A DNA stretch of 64,000 nucleotides from an uncultured Pelagibacteraceae bacterium (GTDB taxonomy: Bacteria > Pseudomonadota > Alphaproteobacteria > Pelagibacterales > Pelagibacteraceae), in contig CACCFT010000001.1 of NCBI GenBank assembly GCA_902545405.1, positions 1-64,000 of the forward strand. The letters run 5' to 3'. Made by a program: the position numbers and the translations under genes. The notes below the pieces were generated by a model that was not told the origin of the DNA, did no database searches, and was given only the letters and a program-made list of their open reading frames with translations. Positions 21,381 through 31,627 of this stretch are shown piece by piece (positions within the stretch are counted from its first letter, which is position 1; each line of letters opens with the position of its first letter).

Positions 21381-22532
21381 ATGAAAAAATTATATATCAT
21401 AATTTTAAAAGTTTTTCTTATAATCGTTTTCACTAATCTTAAAGCAAATTCAGTTGAGAAAATTAAAATAGGTTTAATTGTACCTTTAACAGGAGAATAT
21501 TCGTATATTGGCAAATCTATAATAAAATCGACAAGAATGGCACTTAATAAAATTAATGATAGTAGGATTACAATAATACCAAAGGATACCAGAGCAAATC
21601 CAATTGACACACTTAGAGTATCAAAAGAGCTATATTCTGATGGTATAAAAATAGTTATCGGACCAGTCTTTAGCGAAAGCAATAAGTATTTGGACGAATT
21701 GAATGAAATAACATTTTTATCTTTTACAAACAAAATAAGAAATAATCCAAAAAATGTAATTTCCAGTGGAGTAAATGCGATATCGCAAATAAATACAATT
21801 AAAAAGTATTTGAGTGAAAATAACTTAAAAAATACAATATTTTTAATTCCTGAAACAGAATATAAAAGAGAAATAGAAGATGCTATTACAAAATCAAATT
21901 TAGTATTAAAAGATAAATTTATTTACAGCAAAGATCCGACATTATTAACAAAGCAAATAGAGGATTTAACGAGATATCAGCAAAGAAAACAAAATTTAGA
22001 AAGCGAAATTAAAAGAATAGAAAATTCAAATACATTTAATAAAAAGAAAAAAATTGATGAATTGAAAAAAAAAGATACTTTGGGTTTCATTAATTTTGAC
22101 TCAGTAATAATTGCTGATTTTAGTGAAAGTCTAAAAAGCGTTGCTACATCATTATTATATACAGATGTCTCTTCAGAAAGAATAAAATACATTACATTAA
22201 ATCAATGGTTCGATGAAAGTTTGTTGAAAGAAACTTCATTGCATCCAATATATTTTCCATCAATAAATAAAGATAATTTTGAAATATTTCAAAAAGAATA
22301 TATTCAAAATTTTAAAAATACTCCAAATCAAATTTCTTTTTTAAGTTATGACCTAATCGGGTTGGTATATTACTTGTTAATTAATAATGATTTTAAAATT
22401 AATGAAAATTTATTTATTGAGCGAAATAAATTTAAAGGAAAAATAGGAATCTTTGAAATAAATGAAAAAACAATCACTCATCAATTAAACTTTTATGAAA
22501 TACAAGATAAAAGTTTTAAAGAAATTTTTTAA
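21381..22532 (+). CDS. Penicillin-binding protein activator / periplasmic ligand-binding family (LpoA-like)
   Basis: Signal peptide; IKIGLIVPLTGEYSYIGKS, type 1 periplasmic-binding fold; next to rsmI. Confidence 0.75.
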   Translation: MKKLYIIILKVFLIIVFTNLKANSVEKIKIGLIVPLTGEYSYIGKSIIKSTRMALNKINDSRITIIPKDTRANPIDTLRVSKELYSDGIKIVIGPVFSESNKYLDELNEITFLSFTNKIRNNPKNVISSGVNAISQINTIKKYLSENNLKNTIFLIPETEYKREIEDAITKSNLVLKDKFIYSKDPTLLTKQIEDLTRYQQRKQNLESEIKRIENSNTFNKKKKIDELKKKDTLGFINFDSVIIADFSESLKSVATSLLYTDVSSERIKYITLNQWFDESLLKETSLHPIYFPSINKDNFEIFQKEYIQNFKNTPNQISFLSYDLIGLVYYLLINNDFKINENLFIERNKFKGKIGIFEINEKTITHQLNFYEIQDKSFKEIF

Positions 22533-23118
22533 TTTTTTTAAAAGCTTTTGCTCGATGATCGTTTTTAAATTTTAACTTTTGGCTCATTTGACCAAATGTC
22601 AACCTTTTGGTTTCAGGAATAAAAATTGGATCATATCCAAAACCTTTATTTCCAATTTTTTTTTTTGAAATTCTTCCATTTATAATTCCCAGTGATTGAA
22701 TTGGATTTTTCTTTAAACCATAAATAGTTAATGCACAAATAAATCTTGCTTTAATCTTTTTTAATTTCCAGTTTGCATCTAACTTCGATAGCTTTTTATA
22801 TACTTTTGATATCGCCAAATTAAAATCGCCTTTTTTTCCACCCCATCTTGCTGAATAAATGCCTGGTTGATTATTTAGTAATTCAATTTCAAGACCAGAG
22901 TCATCTGCTATACAAATTTTCTTTGTTTTTTTTGAAAAGTACTTTGCTTTGATCAAAGAGTTTTTAAGAAAAGTGTCTCCATTCTCTTTAGGGCTTTTAA
23001 GACCATAGTCCTTTGGAGAGGTAATTATATAATAATTGGGCAGTAAATCTTTTATTTCTTTTATTTTTCCTTCATTATTTGAGCCTACTACGATTTCTTT
23101 ATTTTTTTTTTTTAGCAT
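22516..23118 (-). CDS. rdgB: dITP/XTP pyrophosphatase (RdgB/HAM1)
   Basis: SNNEGKIKEI, ADDSGLEIELLNNQPGIYSARWGG, FGYDPIF. Confidence 0.95.
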   Translation of the reverse strand: MLKKKNKEIVVGSNNEGKIKEIKDLLPNYYIITSPKDYGLKSPKENGDTFLKNSLIKAKYFSKKTKKICIADDSGLEIELLNNQPGIYSARWGGKKGDFNLAISKVYKKLSKLDANWKLKKIKARFICALTIYGLKKNPIQSLGIINGRISKKKIGNKGFGYDPIFIPETKRLTFGQMSQKLKFKNDHRAKAFKKIKKFL

Positions 23119-23154
23119 CTAGAATTTTATGAATTTCTTACCATATAGAATGTA

Positions 23155-23793
23155 ATGGAAAAAGAAGAAATGCAGAATAAGAAAGATCCAAATTTAAAAG
23201 ATGAAAATCTGGAGCTAAATGTAGATAAACAACCTCCAGAAGAAATCAAAAAAGAAGATGAAGAGGAACAACTTTCACCCGAAGATGAAATTGCTAATCT
23301 TAAAGATAAAGTTGCTAGAACATTTGCTGAAATGGAAAATCAGAGAAGAAGATTTGAAAAAGAGAAAGATGAAGCTTTTGAATATGGTGGATTTTCATTT
23401 GCAAGAGAAACACTTAATCTTTTAGATAATTTAGAAAGATCAAAACAAACACTGGAAAGTGATGAAACTATAAAAGATAAAGACACTCTAAAAAAATTAA
23501 TTGAGCATATTGATATTATTAATAAAGATATGATTTCAATTTTTAAAAAAAATAATATTGAGCCAATTAAAGCGCTTAACGAAAAACTAGATCCAAATTT
23601 ACATCAGGCTATGATGGAAGTTGAAGATGATACCAAGGATCAGGGCACAATAGTTCAAGAAATTCAAAAAGGATTTATGATGAAGGATAGGTTGCTAAGA
23701 CCTTCGTTAGTAGCTGTATCTAAAAAAAGAGTTGAAGAGGAACAGAATAACCAAAAAAACCAAGAAAACTTGGAAAAAGAGGCAAAAAATTAA
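23155..23793 (+). CDS. grpE: Nucleotide exchange factor GrpE
   Basis: AEMENQRRRFEKEK..., immediately upstream of dnaK. Confidence 0.95.
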   Translation: MEKEEMQNKKDPNLKDENLELNVDKQPPEEIKKEDEEEQLSPEDEIANLKDKVARTFAEMENQRRRFEKEKDEAFEYGGFSFARETLNLLDNLERSKQTLESDETIKDKDTLKKLIEHIDIINKDMISIFKKNNIEPIKALNEKLDPNLHQAMMEVEDDTKDQGTIVQEIQKGFMMKDRLLRPSLVAVSKKRVEEEQNNQKNQENLEKEAKN

Positions 23794-23854
23794 TTATTTA
23801 TAATGGTTGTAGTTGTAAAATTAACACTTATATGAGCACAAAACAGGACAATTT

Positions 23855-25777
23855 ATGAGTAAAGTTATAGGAATTGATTTAGGAACAACAAACTCTTGTG
23901 TAGCCGTTATGGAGGGAACACAAGCAAAGGTTTTAGAAAATGCTGAAGGAGCAAGAACAACACCATCAGTTGTTGCATTTACAGATGAAGGTGAAAAGTT
24001 AATAGGTCAACCTGCAAAAAGACAAGCTGTTACAAATCCTGAAAATACTATATTTGCAGTTAAAAGGTTAATTGGAAGAAATTTTGATGATCCAACAGTT
24101 AAAAAAGATGTAGAGACTGCTCCTTTTAAAATAGTTAATTCTGATAAAGGGGATGCATGGATTGAAGCAAAAGGCCAAAAATATTCGCCATCACAAATTT
24201 CAGCTTTCACACTTCAAAAGATGAAGGAGACAGCAGAAAAATATTTAGGTTCAGAAGTAAAACAAGCAGTTATCACCGTTCCAGCATATTTTAATGATGC
24301 TCAGAGGCAAGCTACTAAAGATGCAGGTAAAATAGCTGGCCTTGAGGTTTTAAGAATTATAAATGAACCAACAGCAGCATCTCTAGCTTATGGTTTAGAT
24401 AAAAAAGCTAATAAAAAAATAGCAGTGTACGATCTAGGTGGTGGGACATTTGATGTTTCAATTCTAGAATTGGGAGATGGTGTATTCGAGGTAAAATCAA
24501 CTAATGGTGACACATTTTTAGGTGGAGAGGATTTTGATAATGCTATTGTAGATTATTTGCTCTCAGAATTTAAAAAAGAAAATGGTATTGATTTAAAATC
24601 AGATAAACTAGCATTGCAGAGATTAAAAGAAGCTGCAGAAAAAGCAAAAATAGAATTATCATCCGCAACACAAACTGAGATAAATCTTCCATTTATCACT
24701 GCTGATAAAACTGGACCAAAACACATTAACTTGAAAATGACTAGAGCTAAATTAGAGGCATTAGTCGAAGATCTAATTTCAAGAACAATTCCCCCATGCA
24801 AAACTGCTCTAAAAGATGCAGGTTTGTCTGCGAGCGAAGTAGATGAAATAGTTTTAGTTGGTGGTATGACTAGAATGCCAAAAGTTATAGAAGAAGTAAA
24901 AAATTTCTTTGGGAAAGACCCTAACAAATCTGTAAATCCTGATGAAGTTGTTGCTATGGGCGCTGCAATTCAAGCTGGAGTACTACAGGGTGATGTAAAA
25001 GATGTATTACTTTTAGATGTAACTCCTTTATCATTAGGAATAGAAACATTGGGAGGAGTATCTACAAAATTAATTGACAAAAATACAACAATTCCAACAA
25101 AAAAGAGCCAAGTATTTTCAACAGCTGAAGACAATCAACCTGCCGTATCAATCAGAGTTCTTCAAGGTGAGAGAGAAATGGCATCAGATAATAAGGTTTT
25201 GGGAAATTTTGAATTAGTTGGCATAGCCCCAGCCCCAAGGGGTGTTCCACAAATTGAGGTAACATTTGATATTGATGCAAATGGTATAGTTAACGTATCA
25301 GCCAAGGATAAAGGAACTGGTAAAGAACAAAAAATTCAAATTCAAGCTTCTGGTGGATTGAGTGATGAAGAAATAAATCAAATGGTAAAAGACGCAGAGT
25401 CTAACAAAGAAGAAGATAAAAAGAAAAGAGAGGCAGTGGATTCAAGAAACCAGGCAGATACATTAATACACTCAACTGAAAAAAACTTAAAAGAGCATGG
25501 TAGTAAAGTTTCAGATGCAGACAAAAAAGCAATTGAAGATGCATCAGCAAATCTCAGAAATGCTTTAAAAGGGACTGACGTTGAAGAAATTAAAAAGAAA
25601 ACTCAAGATTTAGTTCAGGCATCTATGAAATTAGGTGAAGCGATTTATAAATCTCAACAAGGTGCAAAACCTGAAGATGCTCCAAAAGACGCAAAAAAGG
25701 AAGATACAAAAGACGATAACGTTGTTGATGCAGATTTTGAAGAAGTAAAAGACGACAATAAAGAAAAAAGCGCCTAA
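23855..25777 (+). CDS. dnaK: Chaperone DnaK
   Basis: [21 protein letters not shown] and full Hsp70 sequence. Confidence 0.99.
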   Translation: MSKVIGIDLGTTNSCVAVMEGTQAKVLENAEGARTTPSVVAFTDEGEKLIGQPAKRQAVTNPENTIFAVKRLIGRNFDDPTVKKDVETAPFKIVNSDKGDAWIEAKGQKYSPSQISAFTLQKMKETAEKYLGSEVKQAVITVPAYFNDAQRQATKDAGKIAGLEVLRIINEPTAASLAYGLDKKANKKIAVYDLGGGTFDVSILELGDGVFEVKSTNGDTFLGGEDFDNAIVDYLLSEFKKENGIDLKSDKLALQRLKEAAEKAKIELSSATQTEINLPFITADKTGPKHINLKMTRAKLEALVEDLISRTIPPCKTALKDAGLSASEVDEIVLVGGMTRMPKVIEEVKNFFGKDPNKSVNPDEVVAMGAAIQAGVLQGDVKDVLLLDVTPLSLGIETLGGVSTKLIDKNTTIPTKKSQVFSTAEDNQPAVSIRVLQGEREMASDNKVLGNFELVGIAPAPRGVPQIEVTFDIDANGIVNVSAKDKGTGKEQKIQIQASGGLSDEEINQMVKDAESNKEEDKKKREAVDSRNQADTLIHSTEKNLKEHGSKVSDADKKAIEDASANLRNALKGTDVEEIKKKTQDLVQASMKLGEAIYKSQQGAKPEDAPKDAKKEDTKDDNVVDADFEEVKDDNKEKSA

Positions 25778-25805
25778 TAAAACAACTGTTTGTCTATAAC
25801 ATGTT

Positions 25806-26930
25806 ATGGCAAAAAGAGATTATTATGAAGTTTTAGGTGTAAACAAGAGTGCTTCAGCAGATCAAATAAAATCAGCTTACAGAAAACTCGCAGTTAAATA
25901 TCATCCAGATAAAAATAAGGGTGATAAATCAGCTGAAGAAAAGTTTAAAGAAGCATCTGAAGCCTATCACGTACTTTCAAATTCTGAGAGGAAACAAAAT
26001 TATGATAATTTTGGTCATGCAGCATTTGAGAATGGAGGTGGAGGAAGAGGTGGATTTGGAAATTTTGATTTTTCAAATCACTTTTCTGATATTTTTGAAG
26101 ACTTTTTTGGAGAAGGTTTTGGTGGAAGTCGTAGATCTAGAAGAACAAATAATAGAGGCTCAGATCTAAGATATGATTTATCTATATCTCTTGAAGAAGC
26201 TTTTGCTGGTAAGAAACAAGATATAAAATTTTCTACATCTGAAAAATGTGACACTTGTAGCGGATCAGGTTCAAAACCTGGACATCAGCCTGGAGCATGC
26301 TCGATGTGTGGTGGTCATGGACAAGTAAGATCCAGCCAAGGTTTTTTCACAGTTCAACAAACCTGTCCACAATGTGCTGGTGCTGGAGAAGAAATAACTA
26401 ATCCTTGTTCTGGCTGTAATGGACAAGGAAAAAAACAAGCTTCAAAAAGATTATCAGTTACTATTCCTAAAGGTGTGGATGATGGAACCAGAATAAGGCT
26501 ATCAGGAAAAGGTGAGGCTGGCTCAAGAGGTGGTAGTAATGGTGATTTATACTTATTTATTAATGTTCATTCTCATGAATTATTTAAAAGATCCGATGAA
26601 AACTTATTTTTTGAATGTCCAGTTTCTATTGCTGATGCAGCTCTTGGGACATCAATTGAAATTCCTACAATTGATGGAGGTAAAGCAAAAATTAAAATTC
26701 CCGCTGGTACTCAAACTGGAAAACAATTTAGATTAAAAGGTAAAGGTATGCCTTATATGAGAGGAAATGATTTTGGCGACTTATATGTTCAAGTCAACAC
26801 AGAAATACCAATTTCTTTAAATAAAGAGCAAAAAGAGTTACTCGAAAAGTTTAGAGAAATTGAAAATGAAAGGTCTAACCCTAGTATAAGAAAATTCTTT
26901 CAAAAAGCCAAAGGTTTTTGGAAAAATTAG
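25806..26930 (+). CDS. dnaJ: Chaperone DnaJ
   Basis: J domain with HPD, G/F region, four CxxCxGxG-type zinc motifs. Confidence 0.99.
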   Translation: MAKRDYYEVLGVNKSASADQIKSAYRKLAVKYHPDKNKGDKSAEEKFKEASEAYHVLSNSERKQNYDNFGHAAFENGGGGRGGFGNFDFSNHFSDIFEDFFGEGFGGSRRSRRTNNRGSDLRYDLSISLEEAFAGKKQDIKFSTSEKCDTCSGSGSKPGHQPGACSMCGGHGQVRSSQGFFTVQQTCPQCAGAGEEITNPCSGCNGQGKKQASKRLSVTIPKGVDDGTRIRLSGKGEAGSRGGSNGDLYLFINVHSHELFKRSDENLFFECPVSIADAALGTSIEIPTIDGGKAKIKIPAGTQTGKQFRLKGKGMPYMRGNDFGDLYVQVNTEIPISLNKEQKELLEKFREIENERSNPSIRKFFQKAKGFWKN

Positions 26931-26942
26931 TATATGTAGCGT

Positions 26943-27761
26943 ATGAATACATTGGAAAAAAATGCTCCAAACTGGAGTAGAGATGAAATAATTAAAGAAT
27001 TAAAAATTTTCAAAGATATTTATAAAAGAAGACCAATTAAAGATAACTTGCATGGTATGAGATTTCCGCACATGTTTGCAACTTATTTTCTGCTAAAAAA
27101 GATTAAACCAAGCTATGTAATAGAGTCTGGTATTTATAGAGGTCAATCCACATGGTTAATTGAAGAGACCTTACCAAACGCTAAAGTTTTAAGCATAGAT
27201 ATAGATTTAAGTAATAGGAAATACATTTCAGAGAAAGTAAATTACTCGAATATAGATTTTAAACACCAAGATTTCTCCAATATACCGGAAGACACTTTGG
27301 TATTTTTTGACGATCACGTAAATCATTACCAAAGATTAATGCAAGCAAAGTTTTTTAATATAAAAAATATTATATTCGAAGATAATTATAATATTGATAA
27401 AGGTGATTTTTACAGCTTAAAACATGTAGAAAATTACAACGGATTTAATCATAATTACTCAAAAAAGAGCCTTATTAAAACTTTTTATATTTTTTTTATT
27501 GAGATATTAAAAAAATTTATTTTAAAAAAATATTATATAGATAATGATAAAATTTTATTTAGATTAAGAGACCATATCCCTAATAAAAATGATTTTTTCA
27601 ATATTAGAAAAAATATTGAAATTTATTATGAGTTTCCACCAATCATTAATAATGAAAATACAGATAAAAAACCAATTTTAGAAGATATTAACTTTGAATT
27701 AGAAGTTACAAAAGAAGACCTTTCAGGATATAATAATATTACCTACTTAAAGCTTTTTTAA
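26943..27761 (+). CDS. Putative class I SAM-dependent methyltransferase-like protein
   Basis: YVIESGIYRGQSTWLIEETLPNAKVLSIDID and VFFDDHVNHYQRLMQA suggest a Rossmann-like fold; family not firmly assigned. Confidence 0.5.
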   Translation: MNTLEKNAPNWSRDEIIKELKIFKDIYKRRPIKDNLHGMRFPHMFATYFLLKKIKPSYVIESGIYRGQSTWLIEETLPNAKVLSIDIDLSNRKYISEKVNYSNIDFKHQDFSNIPEDTLVFFDDHVNHYQRLMQAKFFNIKNIIFEDNYNIDKGDFYSLKHVENYNGFNHNYSKKSLIKTFYIFFIEILKKFILKKYYIDNDKILFRLRDHIPNKNDFFNIRKNIEIYYEFPPIINNENTDKKPILEDINFELEVTKEDLSGYNNITYLKLF

Positions 27762-27773
27762 AGAAAGGAAAAA

Positions 27774-27965
27774 ATGGCTACTTACAATTGTTCTAAATGT
27801 GGAATGTCTGTAAATGCAACATGTGGTAAATGTAATAAACCACTTCTAAACGATAATTTAAAATTAGATGATGGGACCAATGTTCAAATTTCGAAATGTC
27901 CTAATGAGCATGGGAAGATAAAATCTCCGATATGCTGTGGTAAAGATATGTCTTGTTCAATTTAG
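27774..27965 (+). CDS. Small Cys-rich zinc-ribbon-like protein
   Basis: 63 aa with multiple CxxC pairs (CSKC, CGKC, ICCGKDMSC); good upstream purine-rich RBS (aaagaaagg). Confidence 0.75.
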   Translation: MATYNCSKCGMSVNATCGKCNKPLLNDNLKLDDGTNVQISKCPNEHGKIKSPICCGKDMSCSI

Positions 27966-27977
27966 TGTAACTATTTA

Positions 27978-28754
27978 ATGGGTAAAATTAAATTAGCGAT
28001 TACAGGATGTATGGGCAGAATGGGTCAGCAACTAATTAAATCTGCTAATAAAGATAAGTCAATTAAGTTAGTAGCTCTTACAGAAAATAGATTATTTAAT
28101 AAGAAGATAAGAGGAATTAGACCCGAATTAAATACTGAAAATACTTTGAGTAAAGCAAATGTTATAATAGATTTTACAACACCAAAATGTACATTCGAAG
28201 TTTTAAAAATAGCTGCGAAAATTAAAAAAAAAGTAGTTATTGGTACCACAGGTTTTACTAAAAATGAGGAGGATTTAATAAAAAAGTTTTCCAAAAAAAT
28301 CCCAATTTTAAAAGCTGGAAACATGAGCCTTGGGATAAATTTACTAATGTACCTAACAGAAATTACATCAGCTTCACTGGGGAATAATTATTTAAGTAAA
28401 GTTTTTGAAGTTCATCATAAACACAAGAAAGACCATCCATCAGGCACCGCATTGATGCTTGGAAAAGGAATTGCTGTTGGAAAAAATAAAGATTTTTATA
28501 GAATGATTGGGAAAAAATATTTTAATAAAAAAAATTTTCCATATGGAAAGAAAATTAATTTTAATTCTATGAGGAAAGGTGAAATTATTGGTGAACACGA
28601 AGTCACTTTTTCAAGTGGAAAAGAAGTTATTACTCTAAACCACGAAGCTTTTGACAGAACATTATATTCTGAAGGTGCATTAACGGCTGCTAAATGGTTA
28701 ATGAAGAGAAAACCAGGTCTTTATTCGATGAGAAATCTTCTAAATTTTAAATGA
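27978..28754 (+). CDS. dapB: 4-hydroxy-tetrahydrodipicolinate reductase
   Basis: ITGCMGRMGQQLI, GTTGFT, EVHHKHKKDHPSGTAL. Confidence 0.97.
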   Translation: MGKIKLAITGCMGRMGQQLIKSANKDKSIKLVALTENRLFNKKIRGIRPELNTENTLSKANVIIDFTTPKCTFEVLKIAAKIKKKVVIGTTGFTKNEEDLIKKFSKKIPILKAGNMSLGINLLMYLTEITSASLGNNYLSKVFEVHHKHKKDHPSGTALMLGKGIAVGKNKDFYRMIGKKYFNKKNFPYGKKINFNSMRKGEIIGEHEVTFSSGKEVITLNHEAFDRTLYSEGALTAAKWLMKRKPGLYSMRNLLNFK

Positions 28755-28873
28755 ATATAAAAAAATTTTTAAAATCATCATTATATTCGTTAGCTCTTCC
28801 AACAGTTCATAACACAAATAACAGTGGTGCGAGAGTAGTCACAGATGTTTTTATATCATGCCTATTTGACTAA
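28751..28873 (+). CDS. Possible 40-aa small ORF between dapB and nth
   Basis: ATGA overlap with the dapB stop; MNIKKFLKSSLYSLALPTVHNTNNSGARVVTDVFISCLFD; fills the dapB-nth gap exactly. Confidence 0.35.
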   Translation: MNIKKFLKSSLYSLALPTVHNTNNSGARVVTDVFISCLFD

Positions 28874-28877
28874 ATTT

Positions 28878-29531
28878 ATGAATGAAGAAGAGAGAGCAAA
28901 AATTGCTCTAAAAATATTAAATAAGACGTATCCTAAAACTCCAATTCCATTAAAACATCGAAATATTTTTACATTGTTAATATCAGTTTTATTATCAGCA
29001 CAATGTACTGACGTGAATGTAAATAATGTTACAAAAAATATCTATCCAAAATATAATAAACCTGAACATTTTGTTAAACTCGGTAGAAGAAAAATTGAAA
29101 AATTAATAAGAAGCATAGGTATATTTAGAATTAAAGCGAAAAGTGTCTATAATCTCTCTAAAACTCTAGTTGAAAAATACAATAGCGAGGTTCCCAAAAC
29201 TTTTGAAGAATTAGAAGAATTGCCTGGAGTTGGACACAAAACTGCAAGTGTAGTTATGTCTCAAGGTTTTGGATACCCAGCATTTCCAGTAGATACCCAC
29301 ATACACAGACTAGCACAACGATGGGGTTTAACTAACGGAAAAAATGTTGTCCAAACTGAAAAAGATTTAAAAAGATTATTTCCAAAAAAATATTGGAACA
29401 AACTACATCTCCAAATAATTTATTATGGTAGAGAATATTGTAAAGCAAGAGAATGTTATGGTATTTCTTGTAAAATTTGTACTTCTTGTTATCCTAAAAG
29501 AAAAAAACCAATAAAAACAAAGAAAGCTTAG
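28878..29531 (+). CDS. nth: Endonuclease III
   Basis: LLSAQCTDVNVN, LPGVGHKTASVV, C-terminal 4Fe-4S cysteines; likely start MNEEERAKI. Confidence 0.96.
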   Translation: MNEEERAKIALKILNKTYPKTPIPLKHRNIFTLLISVLLSAQCTDVNVNNVTKNIYPKYNKPEHFVKLGRRKIEKLIRSIGIFRIKAKSVYNLSKTLVEKYNSEVPKTFEELEELPGVGHKTASVVMSQGFGYPAFPVDTHIHRLAQRWGLTNGKNVVQTEKDLKRLFPKKYWNKLHLQIIYYGREYCKARECYGISCKICTSCYPKRKKPIKTKKA

Positions 29532-29532
29532 T

Positions 29533-30462
29533 ATGAAAATCTTAGGAATAGGAAATGCAATAGTTGATGTAATTTGTAAAGTGGAAGACGATTTTATTAA
29601 TAATAATAATTTAACAAAAGGTACAATGAAACTTATTTTTGATGATAAAGAATTTCAAAAGCTATTATCAAATCTTAAAATTGAAAAAACAATATCAGGT
29701 GGATCAGTTGCTAATTCTATTGTCGGATTATCTCAATTAGGTAATGAAGTTGGATTTATTGGCAAAGTATCTGATGATAATTTAGGGGAAAAGTACGAAG
29801 AAGGTCTTAAGTCTGAGAGAGTAGAGTATTTTTATAAAAAAAAAAAAGAAGAGTTGCCCACTGGAACATGTTTAATTTTAGTAACACCCGATTCAGAGAG
29901 AACAATGTGTACTTTCCTTGGTACAGCAGGTAAAATTAGTGAGAATGATATTGATACAAGAACTATAAAAAATAGTGAGATAATATTTCTAGAAGGATAT
30001 TTATGGGACGAGGGAGAACCAAAAAAAGCATTTGAGAAAGCAATTAATAACTCTAAAAAGGTTGCAATGTCTTTATCTGATCAATTTTGCGTTGATAGAC
30101 ATAAAAATCATTTTTTGGATTTGGTAAAACATAAATTAAATATAACTTTTGCAAATGAACAAGAAATGATTTCATTGATAAATGCAAAAAGTTTTGATGA
30201 GGTTATAACTTTTGCAAAAAGCCTTAATAATTTGATTGTAATTACAAGAGGAGAGAAGGGTGCCATATCAATATTAGGCAATGAAATAAATGAAAATGAA
30301 GCTGAAAAAAATTTAGATATTAAAGATTTAACAGGTGCTGGAGATTTATTTGCTGCAGGATTTCTTCACGGCTACCTGAATAATTTAAATCCAATGGATT
30401 GTCTGAATAAAGGCCGAGAAATGTCATCTAGAGTTATTCAACAAATAGGAGCTAGACTTTAA
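29533..30462 (+). CDS. PfkB-family sugar/adenosine kinase
   Basis: SGGSVANSIVGLSQLG..., C-terminal LTGAGDLFAAGFLHG. Confidence 0.88.
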   Translation: MKILGIGNAIVDVICKVEDDFINNNNLTKGTMKLIFDDKEFQKLLSNLKIEKTISGGSVANSIVGLSQLGNEVGFIGKVSDDNLGEKYEEGLKSERVEYFYKKKKEELPTGTCLILVTPDSERTMCTFLGTAGKISENDIDTRTIKNSEIIFLEGYLWDEGEPKKAFEKAINNSKKVAMSLSDQFCVDRHKNHFLDLVKHKLNITFANEQEMISLINAKSFDEVITFAKSLNNLIVITRGEKGAISILGNEINENEAEKNLDIKDLTGAGDLFAAGFLHGYLNNLNPMDCLNKGREMSSRVIQQIGARL

Positions 30463-30580
30463 TTTTTTTTCTATTGAAGCTACCTTTACCCTTTTTAGGT
30501 TTGACAACCCTCTGCTTATATTTTTTAGAAAATAAATCTTTAGCGTAATAGTTTTTATTAGGTTTGAATTTTATAACCAT
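30452..30580 (-). CDS. arfA: ArfA-like alternative ribosome-rescue factor (42 aa), absent from the ORF track
   Basis: Translation MVIKFKPNKNYYAKDLFSKKYKQRVVKPKKGKGSFNRKKIKV resembles the E. coli ArfA core (LFRQRVEKNKKGKGSYMRK, from memory). Confidence 0.8.
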   Translation of the reverse strand: MVIKFKPNKNYYAKDLFSKKYKQRVVKPKKGKGSFNRKKIKV

Positions 30581-31121
30581 TTTTTACACTCATTATGAAT
30601 AGCCTATCATTAAACTTTTTTTCTACTTTTTTTCTTAATCTATAAACATGGGTTTCAACAGTATGTGTTTCTAATTTAGATTTATGTCCCCAGACATTAG
30701 ATTGTAATTCATTTATTGTAATATTTTTATTTGAACTACTTAAGAAATTAATAATTTTTAACTCTTTCTCAGTCAAAGAAAGTATTTTGTTGTTGTAATT
30801 CATAGTTCTTGCATTGAAGTTAATTGTATATTTTCCAACAACTTTATTGTTTTGTTGATTAAATTTGTTTTTTAAGAATTGAATATTAATTATTTCTGTA
30901 AGTTTGTTAATTCTTATGGGATAGTTATCAATTTTTAATTGAAACTTTGATTGAAATTTTTTTTCTCCTGAGATGATTACTAGATTATTTTCATTTGCTT
31001 TATCATCAAAGTTGTTGTCATTTATTATGACTACATTAAAATTCAAAATATTTTTAATCTCAGTTAATATGTTAGATAATGCTGGAAATTTATGAACTAT
31101 AAGAAATTGAGAATTGCTCAT
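30558..31121 (-). CDS. Winged-helix (OmpR/PhoB-type) response-regulator-like transcription factor with degenerate receiver
   Basis: C-terminal LSLTEKELKIINFLSSS...ITINELQSNVWGHKSKLETHTVETHVYRLRKKVEKKF. Confidence 0.83.
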   Translation of the reverse strand: MSNSQFLIVHKFPALSNILTEIKNILNFNVVIINDNNFDDKANENNLVIISGEKKFQSKFQLKIDNYPIRINKLTEIINIQFLKNKFNQQNNKVVGKYTINFNARTMNYNNKILSLTEKELKIINFLSSSNKNITINELQSNVWGHKSKLETHTVETHVYRLRKKVEKKFNDRLFIMSVKNGYKIQT

Positions 31122-31132
31122 ATTTGTACTTT

Positions 31133-31627
31133 ATGACAATTGTTGTAAAAAATAAAGAGACACTAATATTCGGTGACTTTAAGTTTAGATGTTGTGTTGG
31201 AAAAAAAGGTTTTATAAGAAATAAAGAAGAAGGTGATAAAAAAACTCCTACAGGAATTTTTAAGATTGGAGACCTCTACTACAGAAAAGATAAAAAGCTT
31301 AAACCAAAGACAAAACTAAAAATTATTGAGATAAAAAAAAATATTGGATGGTGTAATGATATAAATTCGAAGCAATATTATAATAAACCTGTTGAGGTAA
31401 GCTCAAAATTAAAACATGAAAAACTGTATAGACATGATTACAAGTATGACTATTTTATTCCAATTAAATACAATTGGAATAAAACTATTATAGGTAAAGG
31501 AAGTGCAATTTTTATTCATTTAACAAAAAACTATAAACCTACAGCAGGGTGTATTGCGCTATCAGAAAAAGATTTTTTAATTTTGATAAAGCTGATTAAA
31601 AAAAATAGTTATATAAAAATACTTTAA
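31133..31627 (+). CDS. L,D-transpeptidase (YkuD-like) family protein
   Basis: KTPTGIFKIG, SAIFIHLTKNYKPTAGCIALSEKDF (catalytic HxnSxGC-like motif, here ..TAGC). Confidence 0.87.
   Translation: MTIVVKNKETLIFGDFKFRCCVGKKGFIRNKEEGDKKTPTGIFKIGDLYYRKDKKLKPKTKLKIIEIKKNIGWCNDINSKQYYNKPVEVSSKLKHEKLYRHDYKYDYFIPIKYNWNKTIIGKGSAIFIHLTKNYKPTAGCIALSEKDFLILIKLIKKNSYIKIL

Noticed and set aside
21353-21733. 126-aa minus-strand ORF over the start of the LpoA-like gene
   Set aside because: Antisense of a gene with a convincing signal peptide and ligand-binding domain; overlaps the rsmI start.
24553-24927. 124-aa minus-strand ORF within dnaK
   Set aside because: Antisense shadow of conserved coding sequence, no independent signals.
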